A stretch of 64,000 nucleotides of DNA from Fibrisoma montanum (lineage in GTDB: Bacteria > Bacteroidota > Bacteroidia > Cytophagales > Spirosomataceae): assembly GCF_003583365.1 (NCBI RefSeq), contig NZ_QXED01000005.1:434001-498000 (forward strand). The letters are read 5' to 3'. The notes below the pieces were generated by a model. The model searched no databases. It was not told where the DNA came from and was given only the letters and a program-made list of their open reading frames with translations. The stretch's first letter is position 1; each line of letters opens with the position of its first letter. A program made the translations under genes and the position numbers. This document shows, in pieces, positions 38,155 through 48,248 of this stretch.

Positions 38155-38343
38155 ATGCGTACTGCATTAAAAAACATCCTGGTAGTTGCCGCTGTGGCAA
38201 CTACGTTTTCCCTGGTCGGTTGCCAGCCTGAGCCGGTTGAGCCCAAGTCAACCGTTAAGAAAATTCAAATTCCGTCTGAGTCGGTTCAATCCGATGACGA
38301 AGACCAACCGCCAAAGACGGGCGGGAATGGTGGCGGTAACTAA
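38155..38343 (+). CDS. Small lipoprotein, copy 2 of a tandem pair
   Basis: 62 residues: KNILVVAAVATTFSLVGC signal with Cys about 23, then the same acidic tail as copy 1, ending TGGNGGGN. A TAATTTTG (38124-38131) resembling a Bacteroidetes -7 box lies 23 bases upstream of the start. Upstream sequence is unlike that of copy 1, so the duplication seems to begin at the start codon. Followed by its own terminator sharing the AAAGCCTC...GAGGCTTTTTTATT core. Function unknown. Confidence 0.8.
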   Translation: MRTALKNILVVAAVATTFSLVGCQPEPVEPKSTVKKIQIPSESVQSDDEDQPPKTGGNGGGN

Positions 38344-38360
38344 CGCCTAAGTAATTAATC

Positions 38361-38385
38361 AAAGCCTCCTGCGGAGGCTTTTTTA
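38361..38385. terminator. Terminator after lipoprotein copy 2
   Basis: AAGCCTCC (38362-38369) pairs with GGAGGCTT (38373-38380) around a TGC loop, followed by TTTT (38381-38384). It also faces the stop of the convergent CHAT gene at 38397. Confidence 0.85.
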
Positions 38386-38396
38386 TTGTCCGGTAG

Positions 38397-41201
38397 TCAG
38401 ATGCTCATCAACCGACCAAGCCGGTTACGTTGCCAGAACGCTATTGCTACAACGCCGATAAACGCCAGCAGCCAGCCAGCCCCCCCCGGATGCGATACGG
38501 GCATCACGGGGGCATGATTACCCAGCAGGACGTAGTTCGCCCAATAATACGGATGGTCGTATTTCGCACGAAGGGGTGAATCAAAAAAATCCTGCCGGGC
38601 CCGCTGCAGCGCTTCATCAGTGGATAACCCCTGCGTTAAATACTCGTGCAGGCGGATCGTCAGGAAAGACGTTGTTTCGTCGTTAGCTTTCCAGAGTGTC
38701 GAAATAACCGATGGACACCCGGCGAAAGCGAACGCCCTGGCCAGCGACAGAACGCCTTCGCCGGCTATTACCTTACCCGAGCCCGTTTCGCAGGCCCCCA
38801 GCACAACCAGACCTGTTGACGATAAAGAAAGGTTATAAATATCATCGGTGTATAATTTATCCGCTTCGCCGGGAAAGAACGCAATGTGCGAGTTAGCCGG
38901 ATCGATATCGTCGGTTTTGGCGTGCGTGGCGAAGTAAATCACAGGGCGGTCCAGGTCGGTGCGCTGAAAAGCCCGCAGCGTAGCGGCCGGACCGAGCAGC
39001 AATTGTCCGCCAATAGCGCGGGCTTCGGCTTCACTGGACCCCAATGGCTTCAGATTGTCCTGTCTGTTAACAGCTTCCAGTACGGCTCCAGCCCGGGCGA
39101 AGGGAGCCACCATCAGCACCGGACGGCTGGTCGATGCCTGCCTGGTCGGCTGAAAAAAAGCCTCCGCCGATACGGCGTACGCAATGGCGTACTGTTTAGT
39201 CAGGTAGTCGTTTGCCCGCCTGCCGGTTTCGAGCACCTCGAACGGCAGAAAATTAAAACTCCAGTCGCGGGCTATGACCAGTCTCGTTTTTCCGTTCAGA
39301 CGCGGCCGCATAGGCTCGATGCAGGTAGCGTACAGCTCGGCGGCACTATCCATGCCTTTGTACCGGGCAAAGATAGGGTCCTGATACAGTTCTTGCTGGA
39401 GGGTAGTTAACTGCCTACTGAAGCGGGTGGAGTCAATCGGTTGCCGGATAAAGTTGACGCTGCTGCGTGTTGCCACGAGCATGAACAGGTTGTTTTTGTT
39501 TCGGACATAGGCAACGTAGGCCGTCCGGTTGTCCAGATGCTGCTGCAGGTTCTGGGCACTCAGATTGGTTTGCTGGTATTGAAGTTGATAATAGGCGGGA
39601 TAATCCTGCCGAAAGGTTTCCAGTAACTGATGCCACGCCAATTGACTGGCCGTGAGCTCGGCACTGGCGGCTGAATCGCCGGCGGGACGTCGGCGCAGTT
39701 CGTTAATCTGCTGCTTCAGCTTCTGTTCTCGCTCAAGCAGTGCAGCGGGAATTGTACGGGGTTTGATGGCATTGAGTCGCAGTGCTTCGCGCAGACTACC
39801 GGCCTGGGCCTGCTCAAACAGCCCAACGAGGATGTCGCGCAAGGCTTGACTGGGCTGATGTTGGTAGGCTTCAAACGTCAGGTCGATGGCATCCGGTACG
39901 AGCGTGGGCTGGCGGGCCGCAAACAGCAGTTGGGCGTGTTCGGTATCGATACCGTGACGAACGCGTTCCAGTAGTTGAACGCCGTAGCGGTAGGTCTCAA
40001 TGGCCGCGGCCAGATACGCCGGCTGGCGGTTGGTGCGGTACACTTGCTTCAGCAGGGCCGCTTTTCTGGACACAGCCAATAATAGTAGTACCTCATCAGA
40101 AACAGCATCGGCAACGGGGTTTTGCCATTGACGGAGCGGCCTGGTCGTATCGCGGCACACAGTTTGAATGGCAGTCTGGTAAGCCTGTAGTGCCCTGGCC
40201 GGTTCGTGTCGGGCTTCGTACCAGCGGCCCTGTTCAATCATAACTTTTGCGAGCAGCGGTCCCCGGCTCCCCAGGTACTTCTTGTGCAATTGGATGGCTT
40301 TTGACGAGTAACGAGCCGCTTCGGTCAGTTGATTTGCCGACCGATGGCAGCTACTGATCATGTACCACAGGTTAATTTGATAGGATAAATAATCGGTTGG
40401 TGATTTTCGGGGCAACTGGTTTAAAACTCGTTCGGCCAGGGTGAAATAACGCAGTGCTTCCGGGTAGCGGTGTAGTTTATGAAGAATATGACCAATTCCA
40501 GTCAGAAACTGACTTTTCCGGATGGTTGGTTTATGATAAAATGCATTAGCGATTTTTATATGTGTTAGTGCTAGGTCATAATTCCCCATCGCATTATAAC
40601 AGCCAGCTAGATTACTTTGAATGTAAGTCAGGTCATCTAGCATATTGTAAGTCAAGGCTATCTGCCGGGCTTTGGTTAGGTACGTTAAGCAACGGGCATA
40701 GTTTTCGGTCTTTAATAGCCAATGGCCCTGGTTGTTCAGGTGAAACAGTACGTACAACGGAATCTGCTGCTCAATGCGTGGATTCCGGGCGAGCAACGCA
40801 TCGGCCCGGCGAAAATAACTGCGGGCGGAGTCGGGGTAAAATAGCTCAATGTAGTACGTTCCGAGGCTGGAGTACAGCTTGAACAGGGCGGAGTCGGGTG
40901 GAGCGGCCACCGCGCGGAGGTGTTGCAGGCCGGTCAGGCAGCGGTCGGCGGCCTTGCGATTGTGGCCCTTCATGTAGTCCATGCTGCTGAGGTCTACGCA
41001 GAGGTTAGCGGCCCGCACGGGATCGGTTCCACGGACAAGTTGATAGGCTTTCTCGTAGTAGGTAGTAGCCAGCTCGTAGTGACCTTTGCTGTATTCAGTT
41101 TCGGCTCGCTGCCGATACGTATCGGCCAGTTGGGACTGACCCCGGCCAGGTCGTGGCAGCAGCGCCAGCACGAACAGCACAAACAGGAAAGGCGACTTCA
41201 T
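38397..41201 (-). CDS. Periplasmic TPR-CHAT caspase-like protease with C-terminal membrane anchor
   Basis: 934 residues. Signal peptide (FLFVLFVLALLPRPGRG). About 450 residues of tetratricopeptide repeats follow (for example ELATTYYEKAYQLV, CYNAMGNYDLALTHIKIAN, RYPEALRYFTLAERVL), then a coiled region. The CHAT domain has the catalytic pair at His760 (YFATHAK) and Cys804 (VVLGACETGSG), followed by the typical AFAFAGCPSVISTLWKANDE. A final helix, GWLLAFIGVVAIAFWQ, precedes a basic tail, so the protease is probably anchored with its body in the periplasm. CHAT proteases cut specific partner proteins. The adjacent sigma/anti-sigma genes offer candidate substrates (inference). Confidence 0.9.
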   Translation of the reverse strand: MKSPFLFVLFVLALLPRPGRGQSQLADTYRQRAETEYSKGHYELATTYYEKAYQLVRGTDPVRAANLCVDLSSMDYMKGHNRKAADRCLTGLQHLRAVAAPPDSALFKLYSSLGTYYIELFYPDSARSYFRRADALLARNPRIEQQIPLYVLFHLNNQGHWLLKTENYARCLTYLTKARQIALTYNMLDDLTYIQSNLAGCYNAMGNYDLALTHIKIANAFYHKPTIRKSQFLTGIGHILHKLHRYPEALRYFTLAERVLNQLPRKSPTDYLSYQINLWYMISSCHRSANQLTEAARYSSKAIQLHKKYLGSRGPLLAKVMIEQGRWYEARHEPARALQAYQTAIQTVCRDTTRPLRQWQNPVADAVSDEVLLLLAVSRKAALLKQVYRTNRQPAYLAAAIETYRYGVQLLERVRHGIDTEHAQLLFAARQPTLVPDAIDLTFEAYQHQPSQALRDILVGLFEQAQAGSLREALRLNAIKPRTIPAALLEREQKLKQQINELRRRPAGDSAASAELTASQLAWHQLLETFRQDYPAYYQLQYQQTNLSAQNLQQHLDNRTAYVAYVRNKNNLFMLVATRSSVNFIRQPIDSTRFSRQLTTLQQELYQDPIFARYKGMDSAAELYATCIEPMRPRLNGKTRLVIARDWSFNFLPFEVLETGRRANDYLTKQYAIAYAVSAEAFFQPTRQASTSRPVLMVAPFARAGAVLEAVNRQDNLKPLGSSEAEARAIGGQLLLGPAATLRAFQRTDLDRPVIYFATHAKTDDIDPANSHIAFFPGEADKLYTDDIYNLSLSSTGLVVLGACETGSGKVIAGEGVLSLARAFAFAGCPSVISTLWKANDETTSFLTIRLHEYLTQGLSTDEALQRARQDFFDSPLRAKYDHPYYWANYVLLGNHAPVMPVSHPGGAGWLLAFIGVVAIAFWQRNRLGRLMSI

Positions 41202-41290
41202 AGCGGTGGATGGAAAGCTGAACGTACCCCAACGCCCTGAAGAGGAGAGGGGTAATAAACTTACTCTTTAGACTCAAGCGGCTCAGTAGG

Positions 41291-42334
41291 TCACTGATAA
41301 TCAATCACTACATCGTAAGCGCCGGAGTTATTTCCCTTATCGTTGTCGTTTACCTCAAACGTTATGTCGATATATTGTCGACCGTTGGTCTGAAATGTGC
41401 GTTTATCACTCCAGTATTGCCAGGTTAGCTCGTTGTCCACTTTGTACATCAGCGCTGCGTGAAACATATCCGGAACGATGTTGTAAGGTGCTAAGGAGCC
41501 TCCTCCTAAACCTCCATCAATCTTTCCTTCCGGACCACTGGCGCTCACGAAAAAACCTATATTAATGAAACCGGAAGCTTTGATAGCAATAGTCCCCTGT
41601 TTGTCTAGCTTAATTGTCTTCGTGATCAAGTTATTTACTTTCAGCGAGCAGGGCAGGAAACTGACACTGGTCAGGTCCTTGCAGGGGGCCGTGTATAGCT
41701 TGTTGATGGCCAGCGAGTCGGTTTTGGACGGCGCAACGGCCTGGCCTACGAACAGGGGCGACATCAGCGAACCGGTTTCACTGGATGAGGTCATGCCTAG
41801 AAACACACCCGCCTGATACGCTACCGCTTTGGTCAGAGCGCCAGGGTCCCAGTCGTAGGCACTGTTCAGCAAAATGGCGTAAGACCCGTTGCTTTCCTGC
41901 CGCAGCGCCGAAACCGTCAGCGCCGATCCGCGTACCAGTCCGACCGGTACCTGTACGGCCTGCGCCTGTACAACCGACGGATCGGCAAAACGTACCGTCA
42001 GCTCCGGGCGGTCAACAAGTTCCAGAAAACCAACGTTGGGCGACAGGCGCTGCCAAACTCCCAGCCCGGCCCGGATGGCTTCGCGTTGGGTATTGTTGTC
42101 GAGTCGGCTGTAGGTATTGGCGATGGCGTACCGAAACGCGCAACCGGTCGACGGTCGGCGGGCTACGGCGTTTTCTGTGCCAACGTACACCAGCGGAGAG
42201 GCATCCGGCGGAGCTTCCTGGCACTGAACGAACAGAGCAGACAAGACTAATAGAATGAGCGCAAAACGGGGGAGGGCGGATTGACGAGACACGGCTGAGT
42301 AACGAAGTGGACTGGTTGTGGAATAGGCCAGCAA
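41291..42334 (-). CDS. Lipoprotein with zinc-less matrixin fold and PA-IL-like lectin domain
   Basis: 347 residues. Signal ending LSALFVQC (likely lipidated). Residues about 60-195 follow the matrixin catalytic fold (FRYAIANTYSRLDNNTQREAIRAGLGVWQRLSP, then LTVRFADPS). The zinc motif HExxHxxGxxH is YQAGVFLGMTS (Tyr173, Gln174, Val177, Ser183), yet the Met-turn GSLMSP is kept. The last 110 residues resemble the PA-IL galactose lectin: GTIAIKASGF, SGPEGKIDGG, FHAALMYKV, and VNDNDKGNNSGAYDV with the calcium-binding Asp and Asn pair retained. It is probably a binding protein derived from a protease. Same strand as the CHAT gene, 89 bases upstream of it. Confidence 0.75.
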   Translation of the reverse strand: MLAYSTTSPLRYSAVSRQSALPRFALILLVLSALFVQCQEAPPDASPLVYVGTENAVARRPSTGCAFRYAIANTYSRLDNNTQREAIRAGLGVWQRLSPNVGFLELVDRPELTVRFADPSVVQAQAVQVPVGLVRGSALTVSALRQESNGSYAILLNSAYDWDPGALTKAVAYQAGVFLGMTSSSETGSLMSPLFVGQAVAPSKTDSLAINKLYTAPCKDLTSVSFLPCSLKVNNLITKTIKLDKQGTIAIKASGFINIGFFVSASGPEGKIDGGLGGGSLAPYNIVPDMFHAALMYKVDNELTWQYWSDKRTFQTNGRQYIDITFEVNDNDKGNNSGAYDVVIDYQ

Positions 42335-42453
42335 TATACTGATGCTGATTCATTTACCTGTCGTTTTTTCGTTTTCGGTCGTGTGTAATTCTACATGAGT
42401 AACAACATTTTACTTATGAATTGCCACGCTCGTAAAAACAGTAACAAAAGAAA

Positions 42454-42484
42454 CCCCCGTTACCGAATTGACTGGTAACGGGGG
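42454..42484 (-). terminator. Rho-independent terminator of the GMC oxidoreductase unit
   Basis: CCCCCGTTACC (42454-42464) and GGTAACGGGGG (42474-42484) form a perfect 11-bp stem with a nine-base loop. On the minus strand it is followed by TTTCTTTTG. It lies 25 bases past the GMC gene stop. Confidence 0.85.
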
Positions 42485-42509
42485 AGGCTATCAGGTGTGA
42501 CCGGGCTGT

Positions 42510-44222
<1,713 letters not shown>

Positions 44223-44233
44223 GTCGTTCAGGA

Positions 44234-44785
44234 TTATTTAGCTGGAGTTTGGGAAACCGCTTTCGTAGCCGGAACCGGTACACAGCCGTGGTAATAGCCG
44301 GGGGCCATGACGTAGTGCGTCAGGTTGGTCATTACGTACTCGGATGTCATGTACCCGCGAATCGTCAGGCCCTTTACGAAGGAAAAGAACTCCTTCGGCG
44401 CTGCATCTGCCGATTGCGACAATCCCTGAAGCAGGGCCGTGCGTTGCGTAGCATCGGCAGCCGCGAAGTCTTTGCCAAACTGCTGCTGCGCCATTGCCGA
44501 AACCGTTTCCAGGCCTTTTTTCAGCTTTTCCTGCGACGGCTGGTCGTAGCAGTCGGCGACGATTTTCTGGATCAGCGTATGCACACCCAGCGCTTTCGCA
44601 CCCGGCGTGTCGGTGGCCGGAATGATCGTTTCAACAATTTCGGCCAGGAGCGCATCCTCGGCAACCGTCAGCGACGGTGTAAACGACCGGACCGAGGCTT
44701 CGGTCCAGTTGGTAGCCCACGTCGGCAGGCTGATTAACCCGCCGATGGCACCGGCCATCGTTTTCAGGGCACTACGTCTTTCCAC
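44234..44785 (-). CDS. Gluconate 2-dehydrogenase subunit 3-family protein, GTG start
   Basis: 183 residues. The start is GTG at 44783-44785. The N-terminus RRSALKTMAGAIGGLISLP is a twin-arginine-like or hydrophobic leader. The body has DALLAEIVETIIPATDTPGAKALGVHTLIQKIVADCY, the subunit 3 hallmark, and TIRGYMTSEYVMTNLTHYVMAPGYYHGCVPV near the end. Family role: small partner of the GMC catalytic subunit, helping export or assembly. It lies 11 bases upstream of the GMC gene in the same operon. Confidence 0.88.
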   Translation of the reverse strand: MERRSALKTMAGAIGGLISLPTWATNWTEASVRSFTPSLTVAEDALLAEIVETIIPATDTPGAKALGVHTLIQKIVADCYDQPSQEKLKKGLETVSAMAQQQFGKDFAAADATQRTALLQGLSQSADAAPKEFFSFVKGLTIRGYMTSEYVMTNLTHYVMAPGYYHGCVPVPATKAVSQTPAK

Positions 44786-44820
44786 AGTAATAGAACAACA
44801 GGTTGATGACTAAAACTCCG

Positions 44821-45585
44821 TTAAATCTGTGAATAGGGGGTTGGTTCCAGAAATACCCGAATGATGTTTGACACCGTGTTGGCGTATTCGGGCAACTGCG
44901 ATACGCGTTTCCAGTCCGGATTGTCGACAAACTGCTTCCAGTTGGCATCGCGCTCGTCCATGTTTTTGAACGTCAGCATGTAGGTCAGGCAGGGCATGTG
45001 CTCACCGGCCATTACCTCGCCGAAGAATACCGGATTCAACCCGGTTTTATTGAAAATAGGGAGTTCATCCACGTTGAACATCTTCACTTTCCGCCGAACG
45101 GCATCCTCCGCAAATCCTTCATACGTTCGCAACTCAAAGATACGACTTTCCCGGTTAGGAATCACCATGTTGGGCAGGGCATCGAAGGCGTTCATGAGGG
45201 TGGTCGAATAGCGGGCAAAGGGGGCTTTGTCGGGCGTCAGGCTGACGTATGCCTGACTGGCCGTGGCATACGCTTTGTCGTCGGCCAGCTTCGTTGCCAG
45301 GTTGGCGTACTCGTCCCACGAAGGGTGGGGGATCAGGACGTACAGCCTGGCCGGTTCGCTTTTGCTCATCTCCTTAAACACCCCTACGTTCTTGATCTTG
45401 TGCCGGTTCAGGGCGGGTATCAGCGCATCTTTCAGGTAGTTTTCGGTGGCCGGACTGGAGCCACCGCGAAGCTGATAGGTACGTAGTTCGTATACTTCTT
45501 TTTTAGGCGCTTTAGGTTCGGCCTGCGCGGTCGTCAGGGCGGAAGCGGCCAATACGGAGGCCGACACAAATTGTCTGCGTTTCAT
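44821..45585 (-). CDS. Exported NIPSNAP-domain protein
   Basis: 254 residues. Leader KRRQFVSASVLAASALTTAQA (twin-arginine-like or Sec). Two ferredoxin-like NIPSNAP halves: EVYELRTYQLRGG with LYVLIPHPSWDEYANLATKL, and SRIFELRTYEGFAEDAVRRKVKMF with CLTYMLTFKNMDERDANWKQF. Function of the family is unclear. In Bacteroidota it often accompanies sugar-oxidising genes, as here next to the GMC and subunit 3 genes (36-base gap). Same strand and probably the same transcription unit. Confidence 0.88.
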   Translation of the reverse strand: MKRRQFVSASVLAASALTTAQAEPKAPKKEVYELRTYQLRGGSSPATENYLKDALIPALNRHKIKNVGVFKEMSKSEPARLYVLIPHPSWDEYANLATKLADDKAYATASQAYVSLTPDKAPFARYSTTLMNAFDALPNMVIPNRESRIFELRTYEGFAEDAVRRKVKMFNVDELPIFNKTGLNPVFFGEVMAGEHMPCLTYMLTFKNMDERDANWKQFVDNPDWKRVSQLPEYANTVSNIIRVFLEPTPYSQI

Positions 45586-45703
45586 TGTATTAGAGGGGTT
45601 AATTGGGTAAACGGGGCATCAGGTACACCGAGACGGCACTGAGCCGCTGGTCGCTTCTTATGCCTGTTCTCAGTTCGCGGTGCCGGAGTGGTTAAATCAG
45701 CAC

Positions 45704-47482
45704 TTACTTAAATCTAAATTCGGGTTGAAGGGCTTCGATCGCTGCCGCGAGGTACACAAACGGCGCGTTCCAGTTGATGGCAATTTCGTTGGATGCGTAC
45801 GAGCAGTCGTTGTCCAGAAACGTCTCGTCCGGCGACGTAGCCGTGTAGCCGGGACACTTGTCCTGTTTGGGCGCGTTACCGTTGGGACCACCCGAAAGCA
45901 GGCCCGGTACCGGCTCGTCAACGCCGTCGGCCACCGACGGGCGGTGGTGCGGGTGCATCACGGGTTTGTCGCCGAAGCCGGTCAGGAACGAGTAACCGGT
46001 GGCGTTGCGGCCCAGCAGGAAATCCAGGTTTGCCAGGGCGTGGCCAAGGTAGCTCCTGTCGTTCGTCAGCCGATACGCCTGAATCAGCGCGATGCCCTGA
46101 TTGGCAGCCACCGAACTGCTGCCCCAGATGTAGTCGCGGGCCGATTTGCCCATCACCGTACCGTACGGGTTCTGATCGGTGCCCTGAATTAGCCCATCGG
46201 CAAATAGAGTCAGGCGTTTCTTCAGGGCGGGTACGTCTTTTTTACCCGTGGCCGTCAGGTTGTCGGCAAAGCGGGCGAGGGTGTAATAGCCGAGCGTGCG
46301 TACCTGGTTCCAGGAGGGCAGGGGCGTTTTGTCGTCGGGGTACAGGTTGACGGCGGTGTAGTAGGCATCGTCTTTTGTGGTGACGTACAGTTCCGCAGCC
46401 GCCCAGATCCATTCGTCGCTTACGTCGCGGTCGCCGTACGCTCCCGTCGATACATCGGGGTCGAACTGGCGGTTCATGGCTTCCTGCTCGTACAGAACGG
46501 CCGGGTTCTGTCTGGCCCAGTTCCAGGCTTTGACAGCCGCCGTCAGACACGAATCGGCCAGTCCCGGTACGGTCCGGCTGTTGCGCCGAAACACCCGGCT
46601 CGCCTGGGCCATCACGGCCGCAAAATCGAGCGTAGCAGCCGTACTTTTCTGCACTACGTAGCGGTCTTTGGTTGCCTTGTCGGGCATGACCATCCCGTCG
46701 AATTTTGCGTTGGTCAGTTTGTGGTACACTCCGCCGTCGGCTGGGTCCTGCATGGTCAGCATCCAGCGCAGGTTCCACAACGCTTCGTCGAGTAGGTCGG
46801 GCAACTGATTGCCGGATTCCGGAATGTCAACTTTCAGCGAGGTGGTGTACGCGGGAAAATCTTCGTACAGCGACAGCAGCGTGCCCATCGTAATGCCCGA
46901 GTTCACGATGTACCGGTTGTAGTCGCCGGCATCGTACCACCCCCGCGAGGAAGCAATCACTGTATTTTCCGGGCGACCCGGCGATGCGGCCGATGCGTGA
47001 ACCAGCGCCCGCGAGTCGGCGTGACCAGCCGGGCGGCTCCACTTGCCGGCGTAGCGGGCGGGCAGGTCAACCGATACCCGCTGGTAGTAAAATCCTTTGA
47101 TCGACCCGGCGGCAACGGCCTGGTGAACATTCGGCTTGATCTCAAACGGGTACGAATGGCCCATGCCCGGCACGACCACGACGTACGTACCGGGTTTGGT
47201 GACCGCCGAAAAGTTGGCCATGCGATTCACCTTGCCCGACAGCGGGTTCGTCTGCGGGGCGGAGAGGGTACCGGTAAATACTACGGTTTTGAGATCTGAG
47301 GTCGCCACCTGGAACGTGGCGCCAGACTCGCCGACCACCACGGCTTTTTTGGGGGCACTGGGATAAAAACCGATCTGGTTGAGCCGGATCGACTCAGAGA
47401 CAGTCTGCGCCTGAGCCGTCAGTGTGCAGACTAAGGCACCGAGCCGACAGGCGGCCCGGACATGAAAACGGATTGTGTACAT
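45704..47482 (-). CDS. Glycoside hydrolase family 9 endoglucanase-like enzyme
   Basis: 592 residues. Signal peptide (LGALVCTLTAQAQ). An N-terminal Ig-like CelD_N domain (SIRLNQIGFYPSAPKKAVVV, about residues 30-115), then an (alpha/alpha)6 GH9 domain. Catalytic features: SRGWYDAGDYNRYIVNSG (Asp nucleophile and base), TGYSFLTGFGDKPVMHPHHRPS (His site), and DCSYASNEIAINWNAPFVY (acid Glu). Role: hydrolysis of beta-1,4-glucans or related polymers outside the cytoplasm. No carbohydrate module or T9SS tail is present. It lies upstream of the NIPSNAP/GMC genes on the same strand. Confidence 0.92.
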   Translation of the reverse strand: MYTIRFHVRAACRLGALVCTLTAQAQTVSESIRLNQIGFYPSAPKKAVVVGESGATFQVATSDLKTVVFTGTLSAPQTNPLSGKVNRMANFSAVTKPGTYVVVVPGMGHSYPFEIKPNVHQAVAAGSIKGFYYQRVSVDLPARYAGKWSRPAGHADSRALVHASAASPGRPENTVIASSRGWYDAGDYNRYIVNSGITMGTLLSLYEDFPAYTTSLKVDIPESGNQLPDLLDEALWNLRWMLTMQDPADGGVYHKLTNAKFDGMVMPDKATKDRYVVQKSTAATLDFAAVMAQASRVFRRNSRTVPGLADSCLTAAVKAWNWARQNPAVLYEQEAMNRQFDPDVSTGAYGDRDVSDEWIWAAAELYVTTKDDAYYTAVNLYPDDKTPLPSWNQVRTLGYYTLARFADNLTATGKKDVPALKKRLTLFADGLIQGTDQNPYGTVMGKSARDYIWGSSSVAANQGIALIQAYRLTNDRSYLGHALANLDFLLGRNATGYSFLTGFGDKPVMHPHHRPSVADGVDEPVPGLLSGGPNGNAPKQDKCPGYTATSPDETFLDNDCSYASNEIAINWNAPFVYLAAAIEALQPEFRFK

Positions 47483-47545
47483 TGTTCAGGGTATTCACCA
47501 GCAAAACGGCGCAAGACAGTATTTCTACTGATTTGATCCAGGTGT

Positions 47546-48037
47546 TTAATTAACGGACGGTTCGGCGGTCGCTGCCCGGCATTTCGGCTGATGATGCACC
47601 GGAAAGTTGCAGGAGTTGGCAATAAAGCACAGCTTGTTCGCCTGGGCATGCAGGTCGTTGGCACGGTCAATCATAGCGTCCTCCGTAACGGTTACGGTTG
47701 GGTGAAGAGTAACTTCGGTGAAGTGCCCGCCACCGTCCGGGGTTTCGACCATGATACCCATTGCGTTGTCGACGTAATCCGTTACGACAATGCCGTTCTG
47801 CGCGCAGAGGTGCAGAAACCAGAGCATGTGGCAGGTCGACAGCGAAGCCACCAGCAGCTCTTCAGGATTGTGCCGGGTAGGATCGCCCCGAAAAGCCGGG
47901 TCCGACGACCCGAGGATGTCGGCTTTGTTCGGCACCTGTATGGTGTGACTCCGGTCGTAGGCCGTGTAGGTTTTCGTGCCCTGGCCTTTGTTGCCGGTCC
48001 ATTGGACGGTCAGCGCGTAGTGGTGTTGTCCTTTCAT
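47546..48037 (-). CDS. OsmC-family peroxiredoxin-like protein
   Basis: 163 residues. Typical start HHYALTVQWTGNKGQGTKTY and GDPTRHNPEELLVASLSTCHMLWFLHLC with the peroxidatic Cys. The second Cys lies in HAQANKLCFIANSCNFPV. Family role: thiol-dependent reduction of organic hydroperoxides or a related stress function in the cytoplasm. It lies 63 bases upstream of the GH9 gene on the same strand. A GTCATCCTGAG-type inverted repeat lies just upstream of its start. Confidence 0.9.
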   Translation of the reverse strand: MKGQHHYALTVQWTGNKGQGTKTYTAYDRSHTIQVPNKADILGSSDPAFRGDPTRHNPEELLVASLSTCHMLWFLHLCAQNGIVVTDYVDNAMGIMVETPDGGGHFTEVTLHPTVTVTEDAMIDRANDLHAQANKLCFIANSCNFPVHHQPKCRAATAEPSVN

Positions 48038-48083
48038 GAGGTCAGACGGGTTGAAAAAGTATTGTTACAAATAGTGTAGCCCG

Positions 48084-48190
48084 TTTTTGTCATCCTGAGA
48101 TACGAAGGATCTGCGGTAGTTACTGGTTTTTCAGCCTTTGCCAAAGATCCTTCGTACTTCAGGATGACAAAAAATGCAGGATGACAAAAA
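48084..48190. repeat. GTCATCCTGAG...CGAAGGATCT inverted repeat plus partial third copy
   Basis: Arms 48084-48112 and 48145-48173 are 29 bases each with two mismatches. The 13-base AGGATGACAAAAA ending of the right arm recurs at 48178-48190. The motif GTCATCCTGAGNNACGAAGGATCT is a widespread intergenic repeat in Bacteroidota and other phyla, from memory. It lies between the OsmC start and the acetyltransferase stop. Confidence 0.88.
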
Positions 48191-48248
48191 TAGCCTGATG
48201 GGGCTTCCAATTTCAAAACTTCCCTGATGAGTTAATTGACTCTGTGAA

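Noticed and set aside
33149-41201. Type III-E CRISPR (Craspase) locus
   Set aside because: The TPR-CHAT and sigma genes recall it, but there is no repeat array and no Cas7-11-like gene, and the CHAT protein here has a signal peptide and membrane anchor.
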